Counted from the stretch's first letter, positions 46,246-55,537 are shown. The stretch: 64,000 bases of DNA from Bdellovibrionales bacterium (GCA_016714165.1 JADJNU010000002.1:372001-436000), one strand, 5' to 3'. Numbers and translations: made by a program. The notes: generated by a model from the sequence alone, not told the origin.

Positions 46246-46626
46246 TTACTCAGTCTTGACAGCCGATGGCTCCGGCGTAGGGGAAATAGAAGACTTCGCT
46301 GTAATATCCTGACACTTCCAGTCCGCTACCTCCAAATTGCGACGAATATTTTCAGCAAACCGGAGACAACTGGACACGTTAATTCCAGAGCCCACGCTGC
46401 GGTCTACCCCCGATTTGGTGTAAACCGTCTCGCATGTCCCCTTGTCTGTGGATGCGCGTCCAACTCGAATAGTACGAATCATTTTTTTGTTGCGACAGAG
46501 AAAATAGGTCGACGTCTCCTCCGCAAAAGCAGAATTCGAAGCCACCCACAGAGAGGCAGAAAACAAAAAGAAAAACAAAAATATAATGGAAAACACCCAA
46601 ACGCGGGGATTTTTCGTCCAAGCCAT
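46246..46626 (-). CDS. Exported hypothetical protein
   Basis: From ATG 46624-46626 the 126-residue product has signal peptide VFSIIFLFFFLFSASLWVAS, then NSAFAEE. The mature part has cysteines in LCRNKK, TCETVY, SCLRFA and KCQDI, so two disulfides are likely. The upstream frame to 46713 has another hydrophobic stretch coded by a short repeat; that start is less likely. It precedes the nitrilase gene by four bases, so they are probably co-transcribed. No family. Confidence 0.5.
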   Translation of the reverse strand: MAWTKNPRVWVFSIIFLFFFLFSASLWVASNSAFAEETSTYFLCRNKKMIRTIRVGRASTDKGTCETVYTKSGVDRSVGSGINVSSCLRFAENIRRNLEVADWKCQDITAKSSISPTPEPSAVKTE

Positions 46627-46674
46627 AGGCGTCAGAGTAACAAAGTGCGACTTGAAGCTCAAAACAATTATGAG

Positions 46675-46699
46675 CACAAAGCCACAAAGCCACAAAGCC
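46675..46699. repeat. Octamer GCCACAAA repeat
   Basis: Three tandem copies of GCCACAAA with a partial fourth lie upstream of the exported-protein gene on the minus strand. Confidence 0.75.
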
Positions 46700-46770
46700 A
46701 ATAAAAAGGCCAACCTTAACGATTAGCCTAAATAAAAGCCAGATGACTTTATTTTCGAGGTGACCACCCT

Positions 46771-47028
46771 TTACTTACGAGCGGAAACCTTCTTTTTTGC
46801 TGTTTTCTTTGCGGCTGCAACCTGTTCAACCAATTTGACGTTCGAGTAGTTCAAATAGCCTTCCAAGGTCTTAAGTCCGTCCTTCTTATCAAAGTGAGTC
46901 TGCATCCTCACGCCCTGAACGCGGACAAGCAGCTTACCAGGATTAATTTCCAAAACAGAACCGCGTTTGCCTTTGTCTGCTCCGGCTATCACTTCAACGG
47001 TTGCACCCTTTTTTATTTTCAATTTCAT
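46771..47028 (-). CDS. rplX: 50S ribosomal protein L24
   Basis: L24 starts 50S assembly. The KOW motif is GATVEVIAGADKGKRGSVLE, followed by VRVQGVRMQTHFDK. The protein has 85 residues (typical is about 100) and ends in an Ala/Lys tail (AAAKKTAKKKVSARK). The gene is outside an S10-type operon: it overlaps the end of rpmB by four bases. Whether the genome has another L24 is not visible here. Confidence 0.88.
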   Translation of the reverse strand: MKLKIKKGATVEVIAGADKGKRGSVLEINPGKLLVRVQGVRMQTHFDKKDGLKTLEGYLNYSNVKLVEQVAAAKKTAKKKVSARK

Positions 47029-47327
47029 TTCTGGTCCCCTTTAGCGGGTCGATTGAGTTTCTTCATGATCCGACCCTTAATTTCCAATGCTCGCTTAGAG
47101 AGCACCTTGTCAGGCTGATTCAAAATAAAAGTATCAAACCCACCCACATGTTCTAGAGATCTGATCGTTCTGACTGCCATCTTGAGACTCACCAAGGAAT
47201 TCAATGATCGGCTAAATACGCGTTTTTGCTGAACATTAGGGAGCGCTCGAGATTTAGTTTTGATATTTGAATGGCTCACCAAATTTTTAACAATGGGGCC
47301 TTTTCCGGTCAATTCACAGCGAGACAT
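47025..47327 (-). CDS. rpmB: 50S ribosomal protein L28
   Basis: The protein begins MSRCELTGKGPIVKNLVSHS and has KSRALPNVQQKRVFSRSL, as in L28. At 100 residues it is longer than the enteric 78. One Cys only, so not the zinc-binding form. ATG 47325-47327 has GAGGAG 8 bases upstream. It lies in a two-gene unit with rplX, transcribed from the promoter at 47375-47403. Confidence 0.92.
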   Translation of the reverse strand: MSRCELTGKGPIVKNLVSHSNIKTKSRALPNVQQKRVFSRSLNSLVSLKMAVRTIRSLEHVGGFDTFILNQPDKVLSKRALEIKGRIMKKLNRPAKGDQK

Positions 47328-47374
47328 TATAAACTCCTCATCAGCTGGGCCTTCGCAATTTTCAAGAAGGACAA

Positions 47375-47403
47375 TCTATATTTAAAAAGGCCCTTGTTGG
47401 CAA
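47375..47403 (-). promoter_or_regulatory. Sigma70 promoter of rpmB-rplX
   Basis: On the minus strand TTGCCA (47398-47403) and TATAGA (47375-47380) are separated by 17 bases, about 48 bases before the rpmB start. Its -35 box overlaps the rpsR promoter. Confidence 0.6.
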
Positions 47404-47422
47404 CCGATTTCTATCGTATAGA
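47394..47422 (+). promoter_or_regulatory. Possible promoter of rpsR
   Basis: TTGTTG (47394-47399) and TATAGA (47417-47422) are 17 bases apart, 54 bases before the rpsR start. The -35 is weak. It overlaps the divergent rpmB promoter. Confidence 0.4.
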
Positions 47423-47475
47423 AACCCCATACTCTGAGTGCAGAGCAATTATCATAAAGTTATAGGTGAAACGTA

Positions 47476-47748
47476 ATGGTTAAAAGAAATATGAGGACGA
47501 AGTTTCGTCCCGAATTCCCTGGTGATTTTAACTTTGACTATAAAGATCCAGTCACACTTGGTCGATTTTTGATGGAAGGTGGCAAAATCATCCCTTCTCG
47601 CATCAGTAAACTGAGCTTTAGCCAACAAAAGGCTGCCGCTGCTGCCGTTAAAAGGGCACGTAACCTGGCTCTATTGCCCCAGGGAACAATCGCCTATGAC
47701 GCAAACTATCGCGCCGAAGCCATCTCTCCAAGACCTTTTGAAATTTAG
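47476..47748 (+). CDS. rpsR: 30S ribosomal protein S18
   Basis: S18 binds S6 on the platform of the 30S subunit. FDYKDPVTLGRFLMEGGKII and PSRISKLSFSQQKAAAAAVK match the family; RARNLALLPQ is the end of the core. The N-terminus lacks the zinc-binding cysteines of many S18 proteins, and the C-terminus has about 18 extra residues. ATG 47476 follows AGGTGAAACGTA. It is not next to rpsF or rplI, the usual partners. Confidence 0.92.
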   Translation: MVKRNMRTKFRPEFPGDFNFDYKDPVTLGRFLMEGGKIIPSRISKLSFSQQKAAAAAVKRARNLALLPQGTIAYDANYRAEAISPRPFEI

Positions 47749-47769
47749 AAGTAACATTTAGACTGAAAC

Positions 47770-47798
47770 AGGGAATCGGTTTTTTTGAACCTTTCCCT
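47770..47798. terminator. Possible terminator between rpsR and a convergent gene
   Basis: AGGGAA (47770-47775) pairs with TTCCCT (47793-47798), and GGTT/GAACC pair inside around a T run. It touches the stop of the convergent gene and could serve both, but a T-tail is lacking. Confidence 0.35.
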
Positions 47799-48405
47799 AT
47801 CGATAGGCCTCGCAGTTAGTGGAGAGTAGCATCATCTCCCAGCCTGTGGCTCGATCAAGCTTATCTATACCGGGCAGGTTCTTGAACATCTTCTCCCGAA
47901 ACTGCTCCCAGTTTGAATTTCCATATAAACGTTCTGCGGCCCTTTTCAGCCGGCAATACAGCAAGACATCGGGCGGCTCCAACCAGTTCAGCTTGTTGTG
48001 ATAGACCTCGGGCGGTTTTTGACCCCAGGCCAACCGGGTCAGTAGGTCCAATGAATCCCAGAGGGTCTGCCGGATCTTTGTGTCTCCTCCAGCTTGCCCA
48101 GAACATTCAGGCGGAACTGAATCCAAATCTTTTAGAAGAGTCTTAAGTCGAAAAAAGAGCTCATAACAGCCGCCAGGGCTATTGCTGGTTTTACATCGAT
48201 ACATATCCAGCTCAAAATTTGTGGTTTTCTTTATTTTGTCCTTCGGGTCTAAATAGATAAAGTTCATTTGTGCGTTCTTAAAGGAGTCCAGCTGAGAATC
48301 GCAGAGAGTGTGAGGAGGATTCATCGTGACGATGACGAAGATTCCCCCAATAATGGCCGCTGCCGCGAGAATGTTCTTGGGAAGGTTGGAAATAAAACGA
48401 TCCAA
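47797..48405 (-). CDS. Membrane-anchored or exported hypothetical protein
   Basis: The 202-residue protein has one N-terminal hydrophobic helix (ILAAAAIIGGIFVIVTMN) and a mature part with Cys in LCDSQ, RCKTS, GCYEL, ECSGQ, YCRLK and NCEAY, so disulfides are likely in the periplasm. The N-terminal helix is preceded by MDRFISNLPKN. It ends close to the next gene on the strand (48416), which suggests an operon of two exported proteins. No family is recognised. Confidence 0.5.
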   Translation of the reverse strand: MDRFISNLPKNILAAAAIIGGIFVIVTMNPPHTLCDSQLDSFKNAQMNFIYLDPKDKIKKTTNFELDMYRCKTSNSPGGCYELFFRLKTLLKDLDSVPPECSGQAGGDTKIRQTLWDSLDLLTRLAWGQKPPEVYHNKLNWLEPPDVLLYCRLKRAAERLYGNSNWEQFREKMFKNLPGIDKLDRATGWEMMLLSTNCEAYR

Positions 48406-48415
48406 GTCATCCTCG

Positions 48416-48967
48416 CTATTTTACAAGTTTACCGCAAGATCCATACTTCTCGGGGTGTATGGGGTTACCCGGCTTGTAGCTCTTTTGCATCCAAACAGAT
48501 TTATCTGAGGGGCAAAAAAAGATACGGTATTCCTCAAGCTTATAAACCTTAGCTATTTGAACCAAGTGATTGAAGGCTTCTTTAAGACTATCCCTTCTTT
48601 TCTCTCCCGACCTGTTGAGCGTCATCATTAGGTGGCTAGATGCAGCATCTAACATCCTGTCAAGGTGAGGTTTTTGATCCCTGGCCAATTTGGATTTCTG
48701 CCCGGCTTTTTTTAGGTTTTCAAGGAGTGCCCGAATCGAGCGATCAACCTGTTTGCTGTTTTTTGAAAGACAAGATTTATGCAAGTTGTCTGTGGCTTTC
48801 AGCACGCCATTGAGTTCCCTCTCGAGAGATCCTTTGACATCAATCTTCCCGTATTTTCCCTTCGCGGCGCTCGATGATTGAGAACCCACCAAAATTACAA
48901 GTATCAGACCAGAGGTCCAACTCAAGCAAGGCAGAAGCTGAAGCCATATTCCTTTCAAGCATTCCAT
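48416..48967 (-). CDS. Exported hypothetical protein
   Basis: From ATG 48965-48967 the product has 183 residues and begins MECLKGIWLQLLPCLSWTSG then LILVILVGSQSSSAA, a signal peptide. The mature part is helical and Lys-rich with HKSCLSKN, FFCPSD and YGSCGKL cysteines. An upstream ATG at 49018 adds 17 polar residues; neither has an ideal ribosome site. Located 10 bases before the previous entry, likely in the same transcript. No family. Confidence 0.5.
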   Translation of the reverse strand: MECLKGIWLQLLPCLSWTSGLILVILVGSQSSSAAKGKYGKIDVKGSLERELNGVLKATDNLHKSCLSKNSKQVDRSIRALLENLKKAGQKSKLARDQKPHLDRMLDAASSHLMMTLNRSGEKRRDSLKEAFNHLVQIAKVYKLEEYRIFFCPSDKSVWMQKSYKPGNPIHPEKYGSCGKLVK

Positions 48968-49211
48968 GATCTGCGCTTGATTCTCCTTCTGATCTCGACC
49001 CAAAGGCCGACCACACATCCATGTAAATCTGTGTACATCTATATAATCTCCATAGCCTGCTACCCTACAATCGGCTTCCTGGGAACAATTCTATCCATAT
49101 TAAGATCAGATTTTTTAACAGATGGCCAAAAGACCAGATGAACTGCGTTATTCTATCGCCTTCAGTCTGCCGTGAGAACGAGGCAAAGAGGGCAAGGCCC
49201 CTCCCAAAATA

Positions 49212-49240
49212 AGAGAGCCAGACCTTAAGTCCGGCTCTCT
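49212..49240 (-). terminator. Terminator of the porin-like gene
   Basis: AGAGAGCC and GGCTCTCT form an 8-bp stem with a second short GAC/GTC pairing, followed on the minus strand by TTATTTT. It lies about 46 bases after the stop of the porin-like gene. Confidence 0.65.
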
Positions 49241-49285
49241 ATCGACTTCTCTTCATTTCTCAACTTATCGCCAAAAAAGCGATTC

Positions 49286-50671
49286 TTAGAAAGCCATTTT
49301 GCCTTCAAGAAAGAATTGGGTGTAGGCGTCGCTTGTTGTGCTCGCATACTCGGCACCTGGGCTGAACATTCCCGCACGAGCTGTGATAGTGAGTCCGCCT
49401 TCATATTTTTTTGCTACGGCAAGATCTAACTCGGTGCCGAGGGCATTTTCGGTGGCGGCAGTTGCGGCAGCAGTCCCTGAAAAGGCATTGGTTCCAGGAG
49501 TTGTCGATCCCGTTTTCTCAGTTTGGCTAAATATCAAATATTGGGCTGCAAAGCTAAGGTCATCCATGATGTCCATGGTGTATCGCAATTGCATATAGGT
49601 CAGGTTGCCCCAAAGGTAAATATCCATCCATCCTGCGTTGTCGTGTTTGTCATAAAAGTAAGGGTCATAAGTAGTTAACTTATTATCAGTAACGCCATCC
49701 TTGTCTCCCGTGTCTGTGTGGTAGAGAAAAGAAATCCGGCTATTCATCCAATCAGGTAAACGATACCCAAGCTCAGCGTCAATCATACTACCTTCGCGGT
49801 CAGTTGTTGTCCCGGCAGCTGTCAGATCGCTAAACTTTCCTGTGTGAGCCGCATAAGTCAGTCGGTAATCCACGTTCATGGCGTCACCCGAAACGACGAG
49901 CCCGTACCTCATTCGGCTTTCTTTGGGAATGGATGCAGCAGATATAGCTGGAGTGGTGGCAGTAGCTGGAGCAGCCGGGATCAAGGTCCCTGAATTGTCT
50001 GCATCTACATTCACTTGGATCACATGAAGATTGACCATTTTCAAAAATTCAGGAAGCGTCTTCCAGTCCACATTCAATCCATAGGAATTGATCTCTGGGT
50101 CGGAAACGCTGGGGCCGGAAACGCTGCTGCCTAAGAGCTGTGCAAATTTCACCCCGTAAGCGTTGAATCGTGCAAACTCCTTATCCCAAGTAAACAACAC
50201 ACCCTCAAAAGCGTTGGGAGTTGGTCCCCAGTCATTGACTCCGATCACTCGGCCATCGGCCATCGCCAAGGCACCTCGACCAAAGCGAATCAATAACTCA
50301 TTGGAAGCCATCCACGACCCATAGGCTTCATTCACAAGCACAAGATTTTCGCCATTGTCTGTTCCGTCCATTTTTCCCAAACCAGAGTCTCCCGTCTCTG
50401 CAGAGGCTGGTGCCTGATAAAGACCTGAATGTCCCCAAGTGGAGTTGTGAAGCAATGTCAGTTGCCCTGTTAATTTCTCACCCGAGCGAAACGTCGAACC
50501 TAACTTAAATCTCTGCATCCAATCGTTTGTGCTTCCTTGGCCACCTGATACACCATCTTTGTCCTGATCCACCTGGTAGCGAAGTCGATATTCAGCACTG
50601 TGTGCCAGTTCACCTGCTTGGGCGCTTGGCAATAGCGCAAGCGCAGCGAGCAATCCTACTAATTTCTTCAT
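49286..50671 (-). CDS. Outer-membrane porin-like beta-barrel
   Basis: The 461-residue protein has signal peptide MKKLVGLLAALALLPSAQAG and an aromatic C-terminal residue (FLEGKMAF). Between are alternating strands rich in Gly, Ser, Thr and aromatic residues. The start of the mature part, HSAEYRLRYQVDQDKDGVSG with NDWMQRFKLG, resembles alginate-export or similar porins. The substrate is unknown. AAGGAG precedes ATG 50669-50671, and a terminator follows the stop. Confidence 0.75.
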   Translation of the reverse strand: MKKLVGLLAALALLPSAQAGELAHSAEYRLRYQVDQDKDGVSGGQGSTNDWMQRFKLGSTFRSGEKLTGQLTLLHNSTWGHSGLYQAPASAETGDSGLGKMDGTDNGENLVLVNEAYGSWMASNELLIRFGRGALAMADGRVIGVNDWGPTPNAFEGVLFTWDKEFARFNAYGVKFAQLLGSSVSGPSVSDPEINSYGLNVDWKTLPEFLKMVNLHVIQVNVDADNSGTLIPAAPATATTPAISAASIPKESRMRYGLVVSGDAMNVDYRLTYAAHTGKFSDLTAAGTTTDREGSMIDAELGYRLPDWMNSRISFLYHTDTGDKDGVTDNKLTTYDPYFYDKHDNAGWMDIYLWGNLTYMQLRYTMDIMDDLSFAAQYLIFSQTEKTGSTTPGTNAFSGTAAATAATENALGTELDLAVAKKYEGGLTITARAGMFSPGAEYASTTSDAYTQFFLEGKMAF

Positions 50672-51090
50672 GTGTTTCTCCTTGTTGTAATCTTGCTGTT
50701 GCCTAGTTCATCTATGCCCCAGCTTAATGCTTCAGTATCTCCAAATGGAATTCTCCGGACCCCTTCTCTAGCCAATCCTCAAACTCCATTCCAAACCCGA
50801 TTTCAAACCGAGGCCTCACCCACATGCCCAGCAGTTATGCCGCTTGGCCTAGCCTCTTTATCCTTAAGTCCAAGCTTGTCTGAGATTAATCCATCGACCG
50901 TTCTGGACTGCAACGATTTTGTTTGAGATGCCCATCCTCCATTGAGGCGCAATGCATAAAGCCATTCGTTTGAAATTCGATCACTTAAATGCACTTCATT
51001 TTCAAAGATTTAACTGCTAGCGTCGCTTTGGAGTAATTGACAACAAATGTTAATTCGCCTATTGATCCTCAAAAGAAAATAGCCAGTCGT
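50672..51090. other. Intergenic region before tRNA-Pro, possible decayed frame
   Basis: The 419 bases hold no gene I can support. On the minus strand an open frame 50803-50994 (starting GTG, including EWLYALRLNGGWASQTKSLQ) and a neighbouring frame to a TAA at 50724-50726 (EFEDWLEKGSGEFHLEILKH) look protein-like and could be one frame broken by an indel. There is no ribosome site. Confidence 0.25.
51037..51065 (+). promoter_or_regulatory. Sigma70 promoter of tRNA-Pro
   Basis: TTGACA (51037-51042, exact consensus) and TATTGA (51060-51065) are 17 bases apart, 25 bases before the tRNA. Confidence 0.6.
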
Positions 51091-51167
<77 letters not shown>

Positions 51168-51209
51168 ATTTCTCTACAAAGGGAAGTTGATAAGGTTCTA
51201 CGGTTCTAC

Positions 51210-51572
51210 TCACTTGAATCGGTTAGGTCCGAGAGCGACAAAAATGAAATCTCCATCAATGCGAACCTCATAAGACTTCACGCAAGCTTTGTCCGGAAAT
51301 GCCGCCTCACCGGTGCGCAGGTCGAAACGCCACCCGTGCAAGGGACAGGTCACCGAGTATTCATGAACAAGTCCCTCCGAGAGTGGGCCCTGGCGGTGTG
51401 GACACTCATCCTCAATGGCAAATATCTCGCCAGACTGAGTTCGAAAAATTGCCACTCGGCCTTGCGGCAAAAGCGCCACCCTAGCTCCTTGCACGCTGAT
51501 GTCTGACAAACGCCCAACGCGAAACCAATCCTGAGAACCGTGAGCTGGCTCAGTGCTTACCTCAAAATTCAT
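51210..51572 (-). CDS. nirD: Nitrite reductase (NADH) small subunit
   Basis: NirD is the Rieske-type partner of NirB. The iron-sulfur motifs are DECPHRQGPLSEG and VTCPLHGWRFDL (Cys-x-His and Cys-x-x-His). The length of 120 fits. The ATG overlaps the nirB stop by four bases, so the subunits are coupled. It acts in the cytoplasm. Confidence 0.93.
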   Translation of the reverse strand: MNFEVSTEPAHGSQDWFRVGRLSDISVQGARVALLPQGRVAIFRTQSGEIFAIEDECPHRQGPLSEGLVHEYSVTCPLHGWRFDLRTGEAAFPDKACVKSYEVRIDGDFIFVALGPNRFK

Positions 51573-54082
51573 GCTTCAGCCTCCAACATATTAAACGTCA
51601 CAAATTCTTTTAGATCCGCGCGCGAAGCAGAAAGAGCGGCCCAGGGATCAACCTGAGAGCTTTCCTGTGACTCTAGAAATTCCCGATAGAGACACTTGCG
51701 ACCCTCAGGATCCTGAATCAGCTTTTCCTTTACGAAGGCGATGCCTACCCGCTCGATCCAATGGGCTGTTCGCTCCAAATAGTGGGCCTCTTTGCGGTAA
51801 AGTTGGAGAAAAGCGCCCGTGTATTCCAGCACCTCCTCTTGCGTTTTCACCTTGCAGAGCAGATCGGCCACACGCACTTTCATGCCCCCGTTCCCGCCCA
51901 CATGGATTTCCCAACCAGAATCCACGGCCACAACTCCTAAGTCCTTGATGGTTGCCTCTGCGCAGTTACGTGGGCAACCCGATGCCGCCAGCTTCACCTT
52001 GTGTGGAGTCCATGTGCCCCAGGTCATTTTTTCCAAGCGCACGCCCATGGTCGTTGAATCCTGCACGCCAAAGCGACACCACTCGGAGCCAACACAAGTT
52101 TTTACCGTACGCAGTGCCTTACCGTAGGCATGGCCCGACACCATGCCGGCGGCGTTCAAATCACGCCACACTCCAGGCAGATCCTCTTTTTTCACTCCGA
52201 GCAGATCAATCCTCTGACCGCCAGTGACTTTAACGGTAGGAATCCCGTATTTGTCGGCCACGTCCGCAATCGCTCGCAGTTCGCTCGGACTGGTTAGCCC
52301 ACCCCACATGCGCGGCACAACCGAGTAGGTTCCATCTTTTTGGATATTGGCATGCAAACGCTCGTTAACGAAGCGCGAACGAAAATGGTCACGATACTCT
52401 CCGGAAAACTCGGATAACAAATAATAATTCAATGCTGGACGACATGTGGAACAACCTTCAGGGCTCTTCCAAGACAAAGCCGTCATCACGGCCTCAATAG
52501 TCAACAAATGCTGAGCTCGGATGGCCTCGCGAATATCTTCAGCCGAAGCTTGGGTGCAAGCGCAAATTCCCTCCCGAGTCGGAGAGATTTCACTACCAGG
52601 TCCCAGTGTACTAAGAAGTATATCTTTAACGAGAGGCGTGCAACTTCCGCAAGATGCCGATGCTTTTGTGTGCGCGCGAACTTCTTCCAGAGACGTCAAG
52701 CGCAACGACTGAATCGCCTGCACGATGGCGCCCTTGCACACACCGTTGCAGCCACAGACCTCCATCTCATTCGTCAAGGCGGCGCTCAGACCTGGCGTTT
52801 GGTCCGATTTCGAATTTACAATCGCGCGACCAAAGATTACGCGATCGCGAATATCAGAGATGTCACGGCTTTCCTTGAGCATCTGAAAATACCAGGTCGC
52901 ATCCTCGGTATCGCCATAGAGGACGATTCCCACGATCCGATTTTCCCGCACGACTAATTTCTTGTAAATGCCCAAGAAATGATCCTGAATAATAATATCT
53001 TCCGTCCACGGATCACCTGTGTGCTTGCCGGCAGAAAACATATCAACACCCACAACCTTGAGTTTGGCGGAGGTCGTCGACCCTTTATAGGGCGTCACTT
53101 TATATGGCTGTAGCGCGTGTGATTGCTGCAACCTACGCGAGTCCGTGACGTCTTTGCCTGGCACCTCCGTCAGAACTTCAGCACATGTCCTCGCCATTTC
53201 GTAAAGCGGAGCCACCAGACCATAAGTGGCCCCGCGATGCTCGACACATTCTCCGACGGCCAAAATCGCCGGGTCCGAGGTTCCCATATAATCATCCACG
53301 ACAATGCCTCGCTGACAATTCAAACCAGACCGCAAGGCAAGATCGATGCGCGGAAGAATTCCGACTGTCACAACCATCAGTTCCGCTTCGATTTCTGTTC
53401 CATCCTGAAAACGTACCGCTCGCACCCAACCCGTCTCATCGCTGACCAGCGACTTGGTCGTTTTTGGCATCAGAAATTTTATTCCACGATCTTCAAGCGC
53501 TTGTTTTAGCATTTTTCCTGAAACAAAATCGAGTTGACGGTCCATCAGTGTGTCGAAAATGTGAACCACGGTAACGTCCATTCCCTGCTTGACCAATCCG
53601 TGAGCTGCCTCGAGACCCAGCAAACCACCGCCAATAACCACCGCACGTTTTTTCTGGCGAGATATCGCGATCATCTCTTGGACGTCCAGATGACTTCGGT
53701 AGACGAGAACTCCGTGCAGATTTTTTCCCGGAACATTTAAAAAAACAGCATTTGCCCCGGTCGCCAAAATGAGTTTGTCATAGGGAATTCTTCCTCCGTC
53801 GTCAGTGTGAACGATTTTCGACTTTCGTTCGAGACTGACAGCCTCCCGGCCAGTGACAAGACGAATTCCATTTTGCTCGTACCAGTCGAGAGAATGAATG
53901 ATAATTTCGTCCATTCTCTTTTCACCGCTGAGCACGGATGAAAGCATGATTCGGTCATAGGCCGGTTCCTGTTCGGAACCGAAAATCAAAATTTCATAGC
54001 GGTGCGAATCCCTCTTCAGTATTTCCTCCACCACCCGAATTCCCGCCATGCCGTTGCCAATAACTACCAGCCGTTCGCGCAT
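51569..54082 (-). CDS. nirB: Nitrite reductase (NADH) large subunit
   Basis: NirB reduces nitrite to ammonium with NAD(P)H. The N-terminal FAD/NAD domain has VIGNGMAGIRVVEEIL and VIGGGLLGLEAAHGL. Two BFD-type [2Fe-2S] segments follow (CGCNGVCKGAIVQAIQSL and CACTQASAEDIREAI). The C-terminal sulfite/nitrite reductase half has KTCVGSEWCRFGVQD and AASGCPRNCAEATIKDLG, whose four cysteines hold the 4Fe-4S cluster and siroheme. I take ATG 54080-54082 (GGGAGA upstream); a TTG one codon earlier is possible. The gene is divergent from narK. Confidence 0.95.
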   Translation of the reverse strand: MRERLVVIGNGMAGIRVVEEILKRDSHRYEILIFGSEQEPAYDRIMLSSVLSGEKRMDEIIIHSLDWYEQNGIRLVTGREAVSLERKSKIVHTDDGGRIPYDKLILATGANAVFLNVPGKNLHGVLVYRSHLDVQEMIAISRQKKRAVVIGGGLLGLEAAHGLVKQGMDVTVVHIFDTLMDRQLDFVSGKMLKQALEDRGIKFLMPKTTKSLVSDETGWVRAVRFQDGTEIEAELMVVTVGILPRIDLALRSGLNCQRGIVVDDYMGTSDPAILAVGECVEHRGATYGLVAPLYEMARTCAEVLTEVPGKDVTDSRRLQQSHALQPYKVTPYKGSTTSAKLKVVGVDMFSAGKHTGDPWTEDIIIQDHFLGIYKKLVVRENRIVGIVLYGDTEDATWYFQMLKESRDISDIRDRVIFGRAIVNSKSDQTPGLSAALTNEMEVCGCNGVCKGAIVQAIQSLRLTSLEEVRAHTKASASCGSCTPLVKDILLSTLGPGSEISPTREGICACTQASAEDIREAIRAQHLLTIEAVMTALSWKSPEGCSTCRPALNYYLLSEFSGEYRDHFRSRFVNERLHANIQKDGTYSVVPRMWGGLTSPSELRAIADVADKYGIPTVKVTGGQRIDLLGVKKEDLPGVWRDLNAAGMVSGHAYGKALRTVKTCVGSEWCRFGVQDSTTMGVRLEKMTWGTWTPHKVKLAASGCPRNCAEATIKDLGVVAVDSGWEIHVGGNGGMKVRVADLLCKVKTQEEVLEYTGAFLQLYRKEAHYLERTAHWIERVGIAFVKEKLIQDPEGRKCLYREFLESQESSQVDPWAALSASRADLKEFVTFNMLEAEA

Positions 54083-54187
54083 CAATTTCTCCCAATTGTG
54101 TCATTCACTTTTTTCCGTGACAGTGCCATATACTTGAAGCAAGGTCATGCGATTCGCAATGAAATTATTTTGAAGGAGAATTCAGCA

Positions 54188-55525
54188 ATGATCAGACAAG
54201 GTCGTGCCAGCGTAATTTCGCTTTTGGATTTTAAATCAATTCCCATGCGAACATTTCACATGACCTGGCTGTCGTTTTTTGTTTGTTTCATTGCTTGGTT
54301 TGCTGTTGCCCCCTTGATGCCGATCATCCGCGAAGAGCTTCATCTAACCAAACAACAAATTGGCGACATTATGATCGCCTCGATGGCGATCACTGTACTC
54401 GCACGCCTTGTATTGGGCTTCGTGTGCGATCACTATGGCCCACGACGAACTTACACGGTTCTTTTGGTAATTGGCTCACTACCGGTCATGGGGATCGGTC
54501 TGGCAAATTCTCCCGAAAGCTTCCTCGTATATAGGGTTTTGATCGGAGTGGTGGGAGCTAGTTTTGTTTTGACCCAGTTTCACACCAGCATGATGTTCGC
54601 TCCCAACGTGGTCGGCGCTGCGAACGCGACAACTGCAGGATGGGGAAATCTCGGCGGCGGAATTGCACAAATTCTCATGCCCTTTATTTTCGCTCTCTTT
54701 CTCGGACTCGGTTTCAGTTCAGCCGTTGGCTGGCGGCTATCGATGATAATTCCTGGTTTCTTGATGCTGGTGTGCGCCTACTTCTATTGGAAATTTACGC
54801 GAGACACACCCCTCGGTGATTTCGTCGACTTGAAAGCAGATCGTCGGCTGAAGGGGTCTGTTGGATTCAAGGGCTTCCTTTCGGTGCTAACTGATGCACG
54901 CGTGTGGGCCCTGTTTGTGATCTACGGCGCATGTTTTGGAATAGAGCTTACCGTCTATAATTCGGCCTCACTTTATTTCACAGACAAGTTTCATTTGAGC
55001 CTCACAGCGGCCGGAATTGTGGCGGGCTTACACGGCGTACAGAATATCTTCGGTCGCACGCTTGGGGGCGTAATGGGAGATCGAGTGGGAATCCGTTACG
55101 GACTGCGCGGTCGAGCAATGCTGCTCATGGGACTGGTCGCGCTCGAAGGGGCCGGCCTTTATCTTTTTTCCTTAATGAACAATCTGATTTCTGCTGTGAT
55201 CGTCATGCTGATATTCAGCCTCTTTGTGCAGATGGCCTGCGGAGCGACCTATTCCATTGTGCCTTTTATCAATCGTAAGAAGCTCGGCGTTGTCTCTGGC
55301 ATCATCGGAGCTGGAGGCAACTTGGGAGCGGTGTTCGCAGGCTTTCTTTTCCGGTCGGAGAGTCTGTCCACCCAGACTATTTATGGTTACATAGGAATTG
55401 CTGTGGTTTTCGCCTCGAGCCTGGCACTTCTAGTCCGTTTCTCACCCTATGTGGAAGCCAAGGAACAGCTCTCGATCAGAAAGGCGCTTGAACAACGACA
55501 GCCAGTGCCTGCATTGGGTTCTTAA
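54188..55525 (+). CDS. narK: Nitrate/nitrite transporter, MFS NarK/NRT family
   Basis: The 445-residue product has about twelve membrane helices. It contains the nitrate-porter motifs AGWGNLGGGIAQILMP in helix 5 and AGGNLGAVFAGFLF in helix 11, with RVLIGVVGASFVLTQFHTSM between. ATG 54188 follows AAGGAG; the open frame extends to 54002 but overlaps nirB and lacks membrane character. It imports nitrate or exports nitrite and is divergent from nirBD, sharing a 105-base promoter region. A nitrate reductase is not in the window. Confidence 0.92.
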   Translation: MIRQGRASVISLLDFKSIPMRTFHMTWLSFFVCFIAWFAVAPLMPIIREELHLTKQQIGDIMIASMAITVLARLVLGFVCDHYGPRRTYTVLLVIGSLPVMGIGLANSPESFLVYRVLIGVVGASFVLTQFHTSMMFAPNVVGAANATTAGWGNLGGGIAQILMPFIFALFLGLGFSSAVGWRLSMIIPGFLMLVCAYFYWKFTRDTPLGDFVDLKADRRLKGSVGFKGFLSVLTDARVWALFVIYGACFGIELTVYNSASLYFTDKFHLSLTAAGIVAGLHGVQNIFGRTLGGVMGDRVGIRYGLRGRAMLLMGLVALEGAGLYLFSLMNNLISAVIVMLIFSLFVQMACGATYSIVPFINRKKLGVVSGIIGAGGNLGAVFAGFLFRSESLSTQTIYGYIGIAVVFASSLALLVRFSPYVEAKEQLSIRKALEQRQPVPALGS

Positions 55526-55537
55526 AAGGGCATCGAT

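Noticed and set aside
46207..46704. 165-codon plus-strand open frame
   Set aside because: Antisense to an exported-protein gene, with the repeat region at its end; no start signal.
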